From Candidatus Accumulibacter necessarius (GTDB taxonomy: Bacteria > Pseudomonadota > Gammaproteobacteria > Burkholderiales > Rhodocyclaceae), in the NCBI GenBank assembly GCA_017302435.1, contig JAFLDL010000032.1, positions 1-58,030 of the forward strand: a stretch of 58,030 nucleotides of DNA. The letters are read 5' to 3'. The notes beneath the pieces are model-generated. The model saw only the letters and a list, made by a program, of their open reading frames with translations, was not told the DNA's origin and made no database searches. Of this stretch, positions 41,053 to 51,395 are shown one piece after another; positions within the stretch are counted from its first letter, which is position 1; every line of letters starts with the position of its first letter. Made by a program: the position numbers and the translations under genes.

Positions 41053-41912
41053 GTTTCGCTTTTCCTGAAAAATTGTACGGGGGTATTGTACCTGTGGTTC
41101 GATAGACCAGAATAATCGATGGTTGACAGGCGTGGGGCCGGGTATCCCACCCTGGTGCCGTCTTTTCATGGGCAGGTCTGCAAGCTGTACTGCCGAGTCT
41201 GGCCCATGCGCCGGTGGCGGTTCTTTCCCGACCTGCCAGCACCCGCCAGCGGGTTTGCAGCCGGCGTCGATCCTCGCCTTGGCGGTCGGCGATTTCGCCG
41301 ATCGATCCGCTGCTCCGGGCGATCTCGCCGGTGATCCGCGCCACCTCATGGGCATCGTCCGAGCCTTGACCAGGCGGGCATTGACGCGGTCCGCCATCGC
41401 GCCCGGCGTTTGCTGTTCATCTGCCCGCCGTCAACCGCAGGCCGGCGAGCGCGTTGTATGCTGGGTGGCCAGGCGCTGATCCTGGTTTCGCCCAGGGAAG
41501 CATGGGCCAACTCGTGATCCTTGGCTGGTTCGCGAACGCTTTGCGGGAAGTTGGCGTCCACTGACGCCTGACAGGCGGGAGCACGGCTTGTCCTGGGGGT
41601 GCGTCTGGTTTCCCTGTTTGCTGTGGCGTGTTCAGAGACCGCCAGCCGCGGCTTGATCCGCCATCAAACCGAAACCTGGGGAAGCCATCATTTCTGCCGA
41701 ACCGCTTGAGCATCCACCGAACTGATCACTGACCCTGAATGGCCACCTGGCCATCCTGACAATCGAGAGTACCGAGTGCTCTCCCCGGCGCGGGAAACCC
41801 GCGCTACCGATGAATCTTCCCGACCGATTGTTGGCCACCAGCGCCCAAGGAGCATGGCAAGCAGGTGGCTTCAATACCGACGGGAAAGCGCATCCACGGA
41901 GGTGAACCAATA
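41053..41912. other. Long gap with gene debris
   Basis: No intact gene. On the minus strand at 41220-41420, a frame change at about 41365 joins MADRVNARLVKAR to DAHEVARITGEIARSSGSIG. That reads like part of a chemoreceptor (MCP) signalling helix, but it is short and unsupported on both sides. The rest shows no recognised features. GGAGG before 41913 serves the next gene. Confidence 0.4.
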
Positions 41913-43034
41913 ATGTCCAAGAAACTGTTTTCCCGCTATTCGCTCGGCGCACAGGCGCTGCCCAACCGCGTCGTCATGGCGCCGATGAACCGTAACCGTG
42001 CCAGCGACTGGCACCTCGCGCCGACGGCGATGACTGCCAGATACTACGCACAGCGCGCTTCGGCCGGCCTGATCATCGCCGAAGGGACACCTGTCTCGCC
42101 GCAGGCGCGCGGCTGCGCTCGTACCCCTGGCATCTACAGTGCGGCGCAGATCGCCGGTTGGCAGAACGTGACCCGCGCGGTGCATCGCGAAGGCGGCCGC
42201 ATTTACCTGCAGCTCTGGCATGTTGGCCGCGTCGGTCACTGCAGCCTGCGCGCCGATGGCTCGCCACCGGTTGGGCCGAGCACGGTTTGTCTGGAGAATG
42301 ACCGCGTACCGATCCTCACGCGCAGCCGTGAGCCGGTACTGGCTCGCTGCGACCCGCCGCGGGCGCTGACGACCGGCGAGGTCAAGGCGATCGTCGCTGA
42401 TTTCGCGCGAGCTGCCGACAACGCGATGGCAGCTGGTTTCGACGGTGTCGAAATCCACGCCGCGAATGGCTATCTGTTCGATCAGTTCCGTTGCCCCTAC
42501 CTCAACGACCGTAGAGATGAGTACGGCGGGGCCACCAGCGGGCGCTGGCGCTTTCTCATCGAGACGGTCGAGGCTGTCACCGCCACCGTCGGCAAGGAGC
42601 GTGTCGGCGTCCGAATTTCGCCGCTTGGGACGGCGCACGAGATGCAGTTCGACCCGGCGCCCCTTTTTACTTACGGCTATCTCGCCTGCCAGCTCGACCG
42701 GCTGGGGATTGGCTATCTCCACGTCTATGACCAGTCCGGCAGCTGGATGCACGACCCGCAAAGTGACCTGCTGCAACACTTGCGGGCCTGCTACTCGAAG
42801 ACGATGATCCTCTGCGGTGGCTTCGATCGTGAGCGCGCGGAGGCTGCCTTGCGAGCGGACTGCGGCGACCTGATCGCTTTCGGCAAGCACTTCATTGCCA
42901 ATCCCGACCTAGTCGAACGTCTGCGAATCGAGGCGCCGCTGGCGCCGTGGAACTCGGCGACGATCTACAAGGGTGGTGCCAAAGGGTATATCGATTACCC
43001 CACACTGGAGGAGGAAGCGGTCAGCGCCATGTGA
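41913..43034 (+). CDS. Old Yellow Enzyme family alkene reductase
   Basis: The ATG at 41913 follows GGAGGTGAACC. The 373-residue FMN enzyme has LPNRVVMAPMNRNRA, QLWHVGRVGHCSL (HVGR, flavin contact), the substrate-binding pair in EIHAANGYLFDQF and DEYGGATSGRWRFLIETVEAV. A C-terminal GGFDRERAEAALRADCGDLIAFGKHFIANPDL follows in pieces. OYE enzymes use NADPH to reduce activated alkenes, quinones or nitrate esters. The region after DQF (RCPYLNDRR) differs from the common LRDGSNKR and may affect specificity. Confidence 0.92.
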   Translation: MSKKLFSRYSLGAQALPNRVVMAPMNRNRASDWHLAPTAMTARYYAQRASAGLIIAEGTPVSPQARGCARTPGIYSAAQIAGWQNVTRAVHREGGRIYLQLWHVGRVGHCSLRADGSPPVGPSTVCLENDRVPILTRSREPVLARCDPPRALTTGEVKAIVADFARAADNAMAAGFDGVEIHAANGYLFDQFRCPYLNDRRDEYGGATSGRWRFLIETVEAVTATVGKERVGVRISPLGTAHEMQFDPAPLFTYGYLACQLDRLGIGYLHVYDQSGSWMHDPQSDLLQHLRACYSKTMILCGGFDRERAEAALRADCGDLIAFGKHFIANPDLVERLRIEAPLAPWNSATIYKGGAKGYIDYPTLEEEAVSAM

Positions 43035-43164
43035 ATCCCTCTACGAGAGGTCCGGCTGTCGGCCTTATTATGGCGAAAAACGGTCTCCCGATACCAAAGT
43101 TGGGCGTAGAGGAAAGCTTCCATGCTGCAAGCCGCCCGGCGCAATCCCAGATGAAGGAGTACTC

Positions 43165-44325
43165 GTGAAAACGAAGACGGTTGTTTTCCTGCTTGTCAAC
43201 CTGCTTGCCGCTATTGCATTTACAGGGATCGGCATGGCGCAAGCCCAAAGCAGTGCCGTTGCAGCCCCGGCCAGGATCAGCACCGTCTACACCGGCGATG
43301 TGATCAATGGCAAAAGAGTGGTGAGTTCTCTGAACACCAGTGATCTGGCCCCTGGCAAGAAGCACCTCCTGTACTTCCAGGGTGTGCAGATGTCCACCGG
43401 GCAGTACTGGTACGTGTCGGTGATCGTCGCCAAGGGCGCCAAGCCCGGCAAGCGCTTTACCCTGACGAGCGGGGTACATGGCGACGAGATGAGTTCGGTG
43501 CACACCGTGCAAACAGTCATGAACCAGTTGAACCCCGCTGAAATGTCGGGCACGGTGATGGCCGTGCTGGATATTGCACGCCCTGCAATGGAAAGCATGC
43601 AGCGCCGCTGGCCAAGTTCCGGGCGCGGCTTCGAGCTGACCGACATGAACCGCGAATGGCCCGGCAATGAAAATGGCTTCAGTGCCGTCAGCCGCCAGGC
43701 CGGGCTGGTCTTCAACCGGCTGCTGAAGCCCAATACCGACCTGGCCATCGACTTCCATACCGGCACCACCGGCCTGGACGCAGCTGCCTTTCACATCGGT
43801 GACATGCGCCTCCCGGACGTGAAGACCATGATGATGCTCTACCCCGTTCCGGCGATCTGGGACAACCCGGTTTACCCTGGTGTGCTGCACAACGCCTACA
43901 TCGATGCGGGCATTCCCTGTTTTACGCCCGAGGTGGGTGTGGCGCGGCGGCTGGATCTCGACATGATTCCGATCTTCGTCGAAGGCACGATGAACGTCTT
44001 CAAGCACTACGGCATGGTTCCCGGGGCGATCGGACGCACCGCAGTCGATGCCAATGTCTACATCGGGAAGAATGCGATTCCCGTGCTGACCACCCACGGT
44101 GGATTCATCGAATTGTTGGTCAAACTGAATACCAAGGTCACGCCAGGACAAAAGGTCGCCATCCAGCGCAACGCTTTCGGCGAAGTGGTGGCGGAATACA
44201 GCAGCCCGGTCAACGGCCTTATCGGTGGCCTGCGCAGCGACGCCACGTCGGAGCCGGGCAACGTGCTGCTCTTCATCCTGGCCGACGTCGCGCCGGTGCC
44301 CGGCGCAGCCCCTTACTCAGAGTAG
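43165..44325 (+). CDS. Succinylglutamate desuccinylase/aspartoacylase-family zinc hydrolase
   Basis: The start is the GTG at 43165 with AAGGAG six bases upstream. The 386-residue product has a signal peptide (VVFLLVNLLAAIAFTGIGMAQA), which is unusual for cytosolic AstE/AspA relatives. It has the zinc motif SGVHGDEMSSV (H..E), DMNREWPGN, the second ligand DFHTGTTG and a late PEVGVARRLD. Aspects of the M14-like fold are conserved, but the substrate is unknown; in the periplasm it may act on N-acyl amino acids or peptides. Confidence 0.82.
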   Translation: MKTKTVVFLLVNLLAAIAFTGIGMAQAQSSAVAAPARISTVYTGDVINGKRVVSSLNTSDLAPGKKHLLYFQGVQMSTGQYWYVSVIVAKGAKPGKRFTLTSGVHGDEMSSVHTVQTVMNQLNPAEMSGTVMAVLDIARPAMESMQRRWPSSGRGFELTDMNREWPGNENGFSAVSRQAGLVFNRLLKPNTDLAIDFHTGTTGLDAAAFHIGDMRLPDVKTMMMLYPVPAIWDNPVYPGVLHNAYIDAGIPCFTPEVGVARRLDLDMIPIFVEGTMNVFKHYGMVPGAIGRTAVDANVYIGKNAIPVLTTHGGFIELLVKLNTKVTPGQKVAIQRNAFGEVVAEYSSPVNGLIGGLRSDATSEPGNVLLFILADVAPVPGAAPYSE

Positions 44326-44415
44326 TCAGCGGCACCCCGGTTGGCAGACCGTCATCAGGAAAGTCCCGATGATTCAGCATAGAATTGATGCTCCTGGGTG
44401 TCGCAAAATTATTTG

Positions 44416-44474
44416 CCTCGGCGTTGGTCAGCGGCTGGCGATGTGGATTCGCGTGCAGTCGGGGCCAGGCAGTG
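44416..44474 (-). pseudogene. Remnant of ferritin-like gene 3' end
   Basis: About 59 bases match, with roughly four in five identical, the end of the ferritin-like gene at 57187-57247. The minus strand gives a C-terminus like RI(H/Y)TASR before the stop. The rest of the gene is absent here. Confidence 0.55.
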
Positions 44475-44595
44475 TGTGAGGCTGCCGCCGGCAGCCCCGG
44501 TATCGATGGCGGAGAAGATCGCGGCGACGTCGCTCTGATCCGCCCGACCCGATGCCTTTGTCGAGCGCCCCGGCGGAAGCGCCTGCCGTGCGTTC

Positions 44596-44937
44596 CTAGC
44601 TCCCGCCGTGCGTGACGCTGGCGGAAAAGAGGTTGATGACGGCCACGCCCGAGGCGATCAGCACGATGCCGATGATCGCGGGCGCATCCAGTGCCTGGCC
44701 GAAGAACAGGTAGCCGACCAGCGTGATCAGGGCCACGCCGGCGCCGGCCCAGACCGCGTAGGCAATGCCGACAGGCAGCGTCTTCAGGGTGAGCCCCAGG
44801 AAGTAGAAGGCGATCACATAGGTAACGACGACAATCGCCGATGGCAGCAATTTTGTGAAACCTTCCGAGCTCTTGAGGAAGGAGGTGCCGATTACCTCGG
44901 CGACGATGGCAATCGCCAGGTAGGTCCAGTGCGACAT
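44596..44937 (-). CDS. Small multidrug resistance (SMR) transporter, EmrE/QacE type
   Basis: The ATG at 44937 follows TGGAG. The 113-residue protein has four helices with the essential Glu14 in [42 protein letters not shown] follows in parts, then [20 protein letters not shown]. This motif set is that of the EmrE/QacE group, exporting quaternary ammonium or cationic compounds by proton antiport. Confidence 0.93.
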   Translation of the reverse strand: MSHWTYLAIAIVAEVIGTSFLKSSEGFTKLLPSAIVVVTYVIAFYFLGLTLKTLPVGIAYAVWAGAGVALITLVGYLFFGQALDAPAIIGIVLIASGVAVINLFSASVTHGGS

Positions 44938-45040
44938 GTGGGTGTTTCTCCAGGATGACGAGGGAAGGGCGCCTACCACTTGCTGCCGGGGAAGGAGTCC
45001 GGCCGTTGCCGCCCTGCGCCGCCGGTCACTTGAGATTGCT

Positions 45041-46822
45041 TCAGGAGACCATCCCGAAGCCCAGCGAACGAACCCTTTCGCGGAACCTGGTGAGCTGGTT
45101 GGTGCGAACCACCAGCGTCCTTGGCCCGGCGCGCAGACACAGCGAGGACGTTTCCGGGCGGCCGGCAATCTCCGCGGCGATTTCCGGGTCGCGGCACTCG
45201 ATCAGCTGGGCGCTGCCCAGCGTCTTCAGCGCCTTGCCATTGTGCTCGCAAAGCCCGATGAACGATTCGACCGGCGCGGGCAGCGGCAGGCCACCGGTGC
45301 TTTCAAGAAAGCCCTTCAGTTCGGCGATGTCGTGACCTTTCTCGATCGCGGACAGCGACTTTTCGCGGTCGAGCTGCCAGGTGCCGGCCTGCACCGGGAT
45401 TGCCCAGTTGTCGAGCAGCAGCGTTTCCTCGGCCGCCAGGACACCTCGCACAACTTCGACGTACAGCCCCGGGGAGAACGACAAGGCGACGCTGCTGGCA
45501 ACGGCCGGCGGCTGGTAGGCCGCCTCGCGACCAAGCAGGTACGCCCCGAGCGGGGTCACACGAAAAGCGCTGAGGCCGTCGTAGCGGCTGAGGAACGACA
45601 GATCGTCGGCACCCCACAGGCCGCCATAGTCAGAGCGTGCCTGGGCGGGATGAAAGTAGGCGACATCCACCAGGCCGAGGGTTGCCGCGTACTCGAACAG
45701 AAAGGCGAGGATGTAGCGATCCTGAAGGATGTTCCAGCCGCCCGATCCGTCATAACCGAGGCTGCCATACTGGCGTTCGCCGAGGTAGAGCTTCCAGGCA
45801 TCGTGGGTCACGGCAAAGACCCGATCTGACGCCCGCATGAAGCGCGAGAATTCATCAACGGCGATCCACCGGCCGATCGGACACGCCCGCAAGGTCTCTT
45901 CAATGGCCGCCCGCCGGGGAGCGGCGGCGGTCATCACCCGCCCCTTGGCATTCTGTCCCTTGATCGCGTCGACGCGGCTGAATTCGTCCAACAGGGTGGT
46001 TTTCAGCCACTTCTGCCAAAGCCCGCGCAGCACCTGTGCCGGCGGCATGCTGAGGGCCTTGACGCCGCTCGGGCTGAGTTGCAGTTTGCCTGCCACGCCA
46101 ATCGCCAGACCGCCGGCCTGCAACAGCATGGGCCAGGCAAAGGCCTTGATCGGGCCGATTTCCTGGTCCCACTCGCTCCGTTTCTCTTCCGCGGCGTAAT
46201 AGTCGCCACCGGCCAGCTTGTCGCTGAGCAGGCGCTGCGTGGCACTGCCCGGCAGCGCCGTTTTGTCGCTGACCTGCACGCGCGCCTGCTCTATGGTGCG
46301 CAACATGATGACTGCTTCCTGCAAGGCTTCGCGTTCGGTCAGGCGCACGATCAAGCGCGGGTTTTCCGGCAGGGCTTCCGAGGCCTCGATGCCGGGTGGT
46401 GCAGGGAGCGGCACGAATGCTTGCAGGCGGGGCCGCAGGTCGGTCGGCACCACGTAGCGCGCCTCATCCGGCGAGTACTGGATGAACAGGCACAAGGCCG
46501 TCCTCTTCCCCTTGGAATAGCCGTACGATTTTGCCGCCACCACGTGAAAGGCCGGTGCACGCTGGTACCTGGCGCGAAACCGCCGATCGGAATACTCGCC
46601 GAGCGGGTGGTGCGCTGCTTCGGCGACGGCCGCCTGCTGCGTCTCGTCAAGCGCCGACCAGATTGCCTTCAGTTCAGGGCCGAGCATGGCGACGACGATT
46701 CGTTCGATCAGGTCGTCCTTGCGCGCGGTTGTTGCGCCGCTCGGCAGGTGGCTCACCAGCTCCTTCAACTGCGGCACGGTGAGGTATGCCAGCGAGTCTC
46801 GCAGAGTCATCGACATGTTCAT
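45041..46822 (-). CDS. XPB/Ssl2-like helicase N-terminal domain protein without helicase core
   Basis: This 593-residue cytosolic protein begins with a SAP-like module ([17 protein letters not shown]). The middle holds long winged-helix-like segments. The C-terminus (from about 470) matches the helicase-associated XPB/Ssl2 N-terminal domain: [59 protein letters not shown] and [20 protein letters not shown]. No Walker A or DEAD box is present, so it is not a helicase itself. It is transcribed after the ABC1 kinase gene with a 24-base gap, so the two may form an operon. Confidence 0.7.
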   Translation of the reverse strand: MNMSMTLRDSLAYLTVPQLKELVSHLPSGATTARKDDLIERIVVAMLGPELKAIWSALDETQQAAVAEAAHHPLGEYSDRRFRARYQRAPAFHVVAAKSYGYSKGKRTALCLFIQYSPDEARYVVPTDLRPRLQAFVPLPAPPGIEASEALPENPRLIVRLTEREALQEAVIMLRTIEQARVQVSDKTALPGSATQRLLSDKLAGGDYYAAEEKRSEWDQEIGPIKAFAWPMLLQAGGLAIGVAGKLQLSPSGVKALSMPPAQVLRGLWQKWLKTTLLDEFSRVDAIKGQNAKGRVMTAAAPRRAAIEETLRACPIGRWIAVDEFSRFMRASDRVFAVTHDAWKLYLGERQYGSLGYDGSGGWNILQDRYILAFLFEYAATLGLVDVAYFHPAQARSDYGGLWGADDLSFLSRYDGLSAFRVTPLGAYLLGREAAYQPPAVASSVALSFSPGLYVEVVRGVLAAEETLLLDNWAIPVQAGTWQLDREKSLSAIEKGHDIAELKGFLESTGGLPLPAPVESFIGLCEHNGKALKTLGSAQLIECRDPEIAAEIAGRPETSSLCLRAGPRTLVVRTNQLTRFRERVRSLGFGMVS

Positions 46823-46846
46823 TCCCCTGGCAACGGAGGCCAGATC

Positions 46847-48352
46847 TTACAAGAAGTCACAACTGCGTGGTGGCCGAGGCGCCGTGCGCGAACCCGCTAA
46901 TGTCCAGAAGCGGAGCGTGCTTGCCGGTAGCTCGGCGCCGAGACCGAACAGGTCGGCATTCGAGAGATGGGCGCTGCCGCTGCGGCGCGAGTCCGCCCAG
47001 ACCCAGGGCCGCCACCACAGGCTCCTGATGAACTGGCTCGCGCCTTCGCGGATGAGGACGCTATCCATCGTCATCTCCTGCGACACGTCGGCGGCGACGC
47101 CCGACAGGGTCAGCAGCGCCTTGCGAAAAAGGCTGACTTCTTCGGGAAAGTGGACCGCCGAGGTCGCAGCGAGGGAGTCCAGCAGGGACGTCATCCACTC
47201 GAATCCCGGGAAACTGCCACCGCGCACCTGGCCGATCGCCTGTCTGACGGCGGCCTGAACCTGGGCGTCATCGACCGACTGGCCGAGTGCGGCGATCGCC
47301 GCGCAGACGCGCCGGTCGTTCAGCGTCAGGGCGCCGAGAACCAGTTGCACTACCGACTCGCACTGTCGTTTGGTGAGGGTCGTCGTCAGGGCCCAGTCGA
47401 GGATGGCCAGTCGCCCATCCGGCATCGCCAGCAGGTTGCCCGCATGCGGGTCGGCATGGAAGATCGCTCCGGCGTCGCCGCAGCTCCAGAAGGGCTGGGC
47501 CAGCAAGGCCCGGATCAGTCGTTCGGCGCGCTGTCGCATCTCCCCCGCCGGCAAGTCCTGGGACGTCACCTTGCAGCCATCGACCCTTTGCATGGCCGTG
47601 ACGGTGGGCGTGGAAAAGGGGAACACGCCGGGAATGACGATGTCTGGCGAGCCGGCATAGAACTCGGCCGCCTGGCGCAGATGGTCCTGCTCGCGGTCTA
47701 GGTGGACTTCATGGGCGAGCAGGTGGGCAACGCTCTCGAGGGTGTTGGCGTAGTCGAACACCGGCAGCCCGTGCGCGACGCAGCGTTCCTCGAGGAAGCT
47801 TCCGAGCGCCGGCCAGATGGCGAGTTCTTCTTCGAGCCTGTCCTGGACGCCCGCCCGCAGCACCTTGAAGACGCCCTGCTGCGGCGCGCTGTTCCCGGCC
47901 GGCCGCCAGACGAATGGCACGATGACGGCGACGCTGGCCTCGGCGAGTGCCTTTCTCGCGATGTGCAGGCCAGCCACATCGCTCACCGCGCGTTCGAGCA
48001 GCGGCCGGACGGCAACCAGCGAATCCGTCGGGACGAGCGTCTCGAGTTCCTGCAAGCGTCGGCGCAGGTCGCCGGAAAGGCGCCGGTCGTGGGCAACGAC
48101 CTGTCCCAGTTTGTGCAGGGTGGGGCAGCGACGAAACAGGGCGAGAAGCCGCCGCGAACGGCTGGCGTTGGCCGGCAGCGCCAGTTGGGCGGCGAAGATA
48201 TCTTGCTGGCGGCGGGGCGAGAGGTGGTCGAGAAAGAACAGCAGCGCGTCCGCCAGCAGCGGACGAAAGCGCGCGTGCGCCGGCGGCAACAGCTCGCTGA
48301 GGCGCAACAGTATCCCCAGCAGGCTGTGGTCGGTATCGTGTAGCAGGGTCAT
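46847..48352 (-). CDS. ABC1/AarF/UbiB-family atypical kinase
   Basis: The ATG at 48352 is chosen; seven codons extend upstream. The 501-residue protein has the family pattern CPTLHKLGQVVAHDRRLSGD, GVFKVLRAGVQDRLEEE (the Ala-rich loop and Lys), VTAMQRVDGCKVTSQD, HADPHAGNLLAMPDGRLAILDWAL (catalytic Asp/Asn and DFG-like DW) split by a helix. There is no C-terminal membrane segment of the UbiB type. It probably acts as an ATPase/kinase on a lipid or small molecule. Confidence 0.83.
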   Translation of the reverse strand: MTLLHDTDHSLLGILLRLSELLPPAHARFRPLLADALLFFLDHLSPRRQQDIFAAQLALPANASRSRRLLALFRRCPTLHKLGQVVAHDRRLSGDLRRRLQELETLVPTDSLVAVRPLLERAVSDVAGLHIARKALAEASVAVIVPFVWRPAGNSAPQQGVFKVLRAGVQDRLEEELAIWPALGSFLEERCVAHGLPVFDYANTLESVAHLLAHEVHLDREQDHLRQAAEFYAGSPDIVIPGVFPFSTPTVTAMQRVDGCKVTSQDLPAGEMRQRAERLIRALLAQPFWSCGDAGAIFHADPHAGNLLAMPDGRLAILDWALTTTLTKRQCESVVQLVLGALTLNDRRVCAAIAALGQSVDDAQVQAAVRQAIGQVRGGSFPGFEWMTSLLDSLAATSAVHFPEEVSLFRKALLTLSGVAADVSQEMTMDSVLIREGASQFIRSLWWRPWVWADSRRSGSAHLSNADLFGLGAELPASTLRFWTLAGSRTAPRPPRSCDFL

Positions 48353-48792
48353 GGCATGGGAAGTCTGCCGCAAGGGCGAAAGAGGGGGCCAAGCACAGGA
48401 CGAAACAGCGGAGCGGTTCTGCAGCAGCAGGCAAAATGCTAGCAGACTTCCGTTCCGTCCGTCACCAGCGAGTTTATCCCGGTACGCTGCGCGGTAGTCA
48501 TCCCGGTGACCTTTCTCGGGGGAATCGCCGGCCAGCTCGACAAGCAGTTTGGTTGTGTCGCTCGCAGCATCCCTACCTTTCCAGCAGCGCGCTTTTCGCG
48601 GTCATGCTTCTTGCGGACGCAAGCTCGATTTCATCGTTGCGCCCCATCCGAAAACTCTGGGCCTTCAAATCCGGCTGTCAATGCACGACCTGACGTAAAC
48701 TTGAAAAACTGGTTTTCCCACCCTATCGCGAACGGAGAGACATCTGTGCTGACCCATACCGTTGACACGCTGCCCACAGCGTCCCCTCGCCG
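48353..48792. other. Intergenic region, nothing recognised
   Basis: A divergent region between the ABC1 kinase and the potassium channel; it should hold two promoters. No gene, repeat or operator stands out. Confidence 0.4.
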
Positions 48793-49473
48793 ATGAGACC
48801 TCATGGCTGGGAGCGGGTGCGGCGGTTCTGGGAAGCTGACCGCGGCCTGACCATCGTCCTTGTTCTCCTCACCGTCATCATCTTTGTGCTGCCCGTAGTG
48901 CTGAACCCGGACCCGGCAGGACGGCGGGGGGCCGAGTTTGCCTTTTCGATGCTGCTGCTCGCGGGCGCCTTCACCACTGCTGAAACGCGCCGGCTGCGGC
49001 TCGCCGCGGTGGCCTTGACGGCGGCCACGCTGCTGGTGCGCTGGGCCGCCGCCGAATCGCCATCGAACGCCTTGGCCATCGGGCGCGAAGCCACTACCCT
49101 CGTCACGCTCCTGCTGTTTGCTGCGGTCGTTGCAGCACGGGCATATCGCAGCGGCCCGGTCACCCATTACCGCATCCAGGGCGCCATCGCCGTGCTGCTG
49201 CTGATCGGGCTGGTTTATGCCGATGCCTACGAACTGGTGCATCTGATTCATCCCGATGCCTTCAGCGGCGAGATCGGCAACGCGCCCGGCGCGCTGACGT
49301 GGATCTACTACAGTTTCGTGACGCTCACCACCATGGGCTATGGCGACATCACGCCGGTTCATCCGATCGCGCGTTCGCTTGCCACCTCCGAAGCCCTCGC
49401 CGGACAGCTCTATATCGCCGTGATGCTGTCGCGATTGATGGCCCTGCACGCCAGTACCGATAGCAAGAACTAG
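48793..49473 (+). CDS. Two-pore-helix potassium channel protein
   Basis: This 226-residue protein has four or five membrane helices and one pore loop: WIYYSFVTLTTMGYGDITPV. The selectivity filter TMGYGD differs from the canonical TVGYGD by a Met for Val. The helix that follows (SLATSEALAGQLYIAVMLSRL) matches the Ion_trans_2 inner helix. No regulatory RCK domain is attached. The upstream Shine-Dalgarno is weak. Confidence 0.85.
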   Translation: MRPHGWERVRRFWEADRGLTIVLVLLTVIIFVLPVVLNPDPAGRRGAEFAFSMLLLAGAFTTAETRRLRLAAVALTAATLLVRWAAAESPSNALAIGREATTLVTLLLFAAVVAARAYRSGPVTHYRIQGAIAVLLLIGLVYADAYELVHLIHPDAFSGEIGNAPGALTWIYYSFVTLTTMGYGDITPVHPIARSLATSEALAGQLYIAVMLSRLMALHASTDSKN

Positions 49474-49908
49474 CAGAAAGAAGTGGAGACGCCATACTTC
49501 CAGCTACACCTGTTGATCCTGCGTAGACTGGCGGATCGCTTCGACGATCACGCCGAGGATCTGCTGTAGTTCGCCCGGCAGCGCGGCGGGGATCGCGCGC
49601 TGAGCCGTCGGCTGAGTTTCGGGGACAGTATAGGAAACTCACCTTTTCGGACTGGAGCTGAAAGTGTCAAGGTGAGGGAATTGACAGGGCGCAGTAGTAA
49701 GTGACCTGACAACTTGACTTTGGCGAATCACCGCCTATGCTGAATCTTGCACTGCACCATGCTCCTGCTTTAACAACTGTCTTCGCGGCTGGCGCCAGGG
49801 GAATTCAGCAGTTTTGCTGATTGAAGCAAAGCTGGTGAACCCCGCCTGCTCGCCGTGCTGCCGTAGCTACGGGGCAGTGCTCTATCGACGACGAGAGGGA
49901 GAAGTGCG
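49474..49908. other. Gap with a possible coding remnant
   Basis: On the minus strand, 49504-49640 reads VPETQPTAQRAIPAALPG then ELQQILGVIVEAIRQS before a TAG stop, a plausible protein C-terminus without its gene. I cannot assign it. The rest of the gap has no recognised feature until GAGGGAG, the ribosome-binding site for the gene at 49909. Confidence 0.4.
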
Positions 49909-51302
49909 ATGTCAAGGCGAAACACCAAGAATGGCAACGCAGGGCCGCTAGCGACGGTGGCGTTTTGCACGCTGGCGATGGCGCAGTATGCGGTAGCAGC
50001 TCCAACACTGGAAGAAGTGGCCGCAGGGGTCAATATTGACCCGGGTCAGATCTCGGTGTCCGGCATTTCATCCGGGGCTTCATGGCGCACCAGTTTCATG
50101 TCGCGCACTCTGAACAGATCATGGGTGTCGGCATCGTCGCGGGCGGCCCATACCACTGCGCTGGAGGGTCCATCCTGGACGCCGTGACGAAATGCAGCCA
50201 GTTTGTCATGCTCGAATGCAAGAGGCTTGGGCTTGATGCCAAGTGGTGCAGCAAGACCGACTTGGCGCCGAAAACCCAGGTTGCTGCCCAACGTGCCGCG
50301 AAGGCATCGTTTGACGAGGCGAAAAAGCAGGAGGCGGCCGGAAACATAGGCAAGCTGACAGGCCTCAAGGACGACAAGGTGTACCTGATCAGCGCCGAGT
50401 ATGATGCCATCGTTCCCCACGGGGTGATGGATACGGTCTTCCACTTCTATGCTGACCCCGACAAGGCCGGCATCGAACAAGGCAATATCGACTACAACCG
50501 GACATTTCCCGCACGCCACACAATGGTCAGGGATGGGTTCAACAAGCCTACCGGCGATGCCGTGGGTAACTGCGTCTTGCCCCCGGCGCCGTGGCCACCG
50601 ACGGACAAGAACGCTTTCATCGACGACTGCGAGGCTATCGCCAAACAGCGTCAGGCGACGGATGGCTGCATTTGTCCGCCCGCGTCGACAACCAAAGCAG
50701 AAGCCGGAACAGCCTGCCTGCCAGCCAGCAAACAGGCGGCCTGCAAGGATCTGCAGGATGTCGATCTAGCGGGCGCGATCCTGAAGCGCATTTATGGCGA
50801 ACAGGCGTTTAAGGGTGGACGTGCGACGGTAGCGGAAGGGGACGTGAAGGCATTCGACCAGCGCCTGGTATTCAGCACGTTTTCGGACATCCCGTACAAC
50901 GACCTGCAGAACGCGTCGATGGCCAGAGAAGGCTACGTGTTCATTCCACAGTCCTGCAAGGACGGCCGAAAATGCAAGCTGCACGTGGCCTTCCATGGCT
51001 GCCTGCAGGGCGGCACGACGGATCGTCGGAGCGGTCACTCGGGCAATCTGTTCTCGAAGTTCGCGGGCTACAACGAATGGGCTCAAGCCAATGACATGAT
51101 CGTTGTTTATCCCCAGGTTCAAGTTCGCAACGGGTCACTCCAGAATCCTCCGGTCAATCCGCAGGGATGCTGGGATTGGTGGGGGCAGTACTACACTCAC
51201 GAGCCCTACCACACGCAAGGCGGCAAGCAAATCAAGGCTGTGGCGCAGATGATCAACATTATTGCTGGTGGACAGAAAGTGCTCCAGGTGCCGGCCAAGT
51301 GA
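49909..51302 (+). pseudogene. Extracellular PHA (PHB) depolymerase with a frameshift at the active-site motif
   Basis: The ATG at 49909 follows GAGGGAG and starts a signal peptide (PLATVAFCTLAMAQYAVAA). The frame reaches VNIDPGQISVSGISSG, then runs off frame. Adding one G to GGGG at 50074-50077 restores GISSGGFMAHQFHVAHSEQ and the rest of the protein (464 residues). That includes YHCAGGS, LHVAFHGCLQGG and NPQGCWDWWGQY of type-2 catalytic-domain short-chain-length depolymerases. The break falls right on the nucleophile GxSxG. The downstream half is open for 406 codons, so the lesion is either very recent or a sequencing error. A phasin gene lies next to it. Confidence 0.85.
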
Positions 51303-51395
51303 GGCATGGGTGCCTGTTGGGCAAGAGGCGTGTACCGGATGGAGCACGGGCACGATTCTGATGGTTACAAGCGCATCAAGAACGGAGAACGTAAA

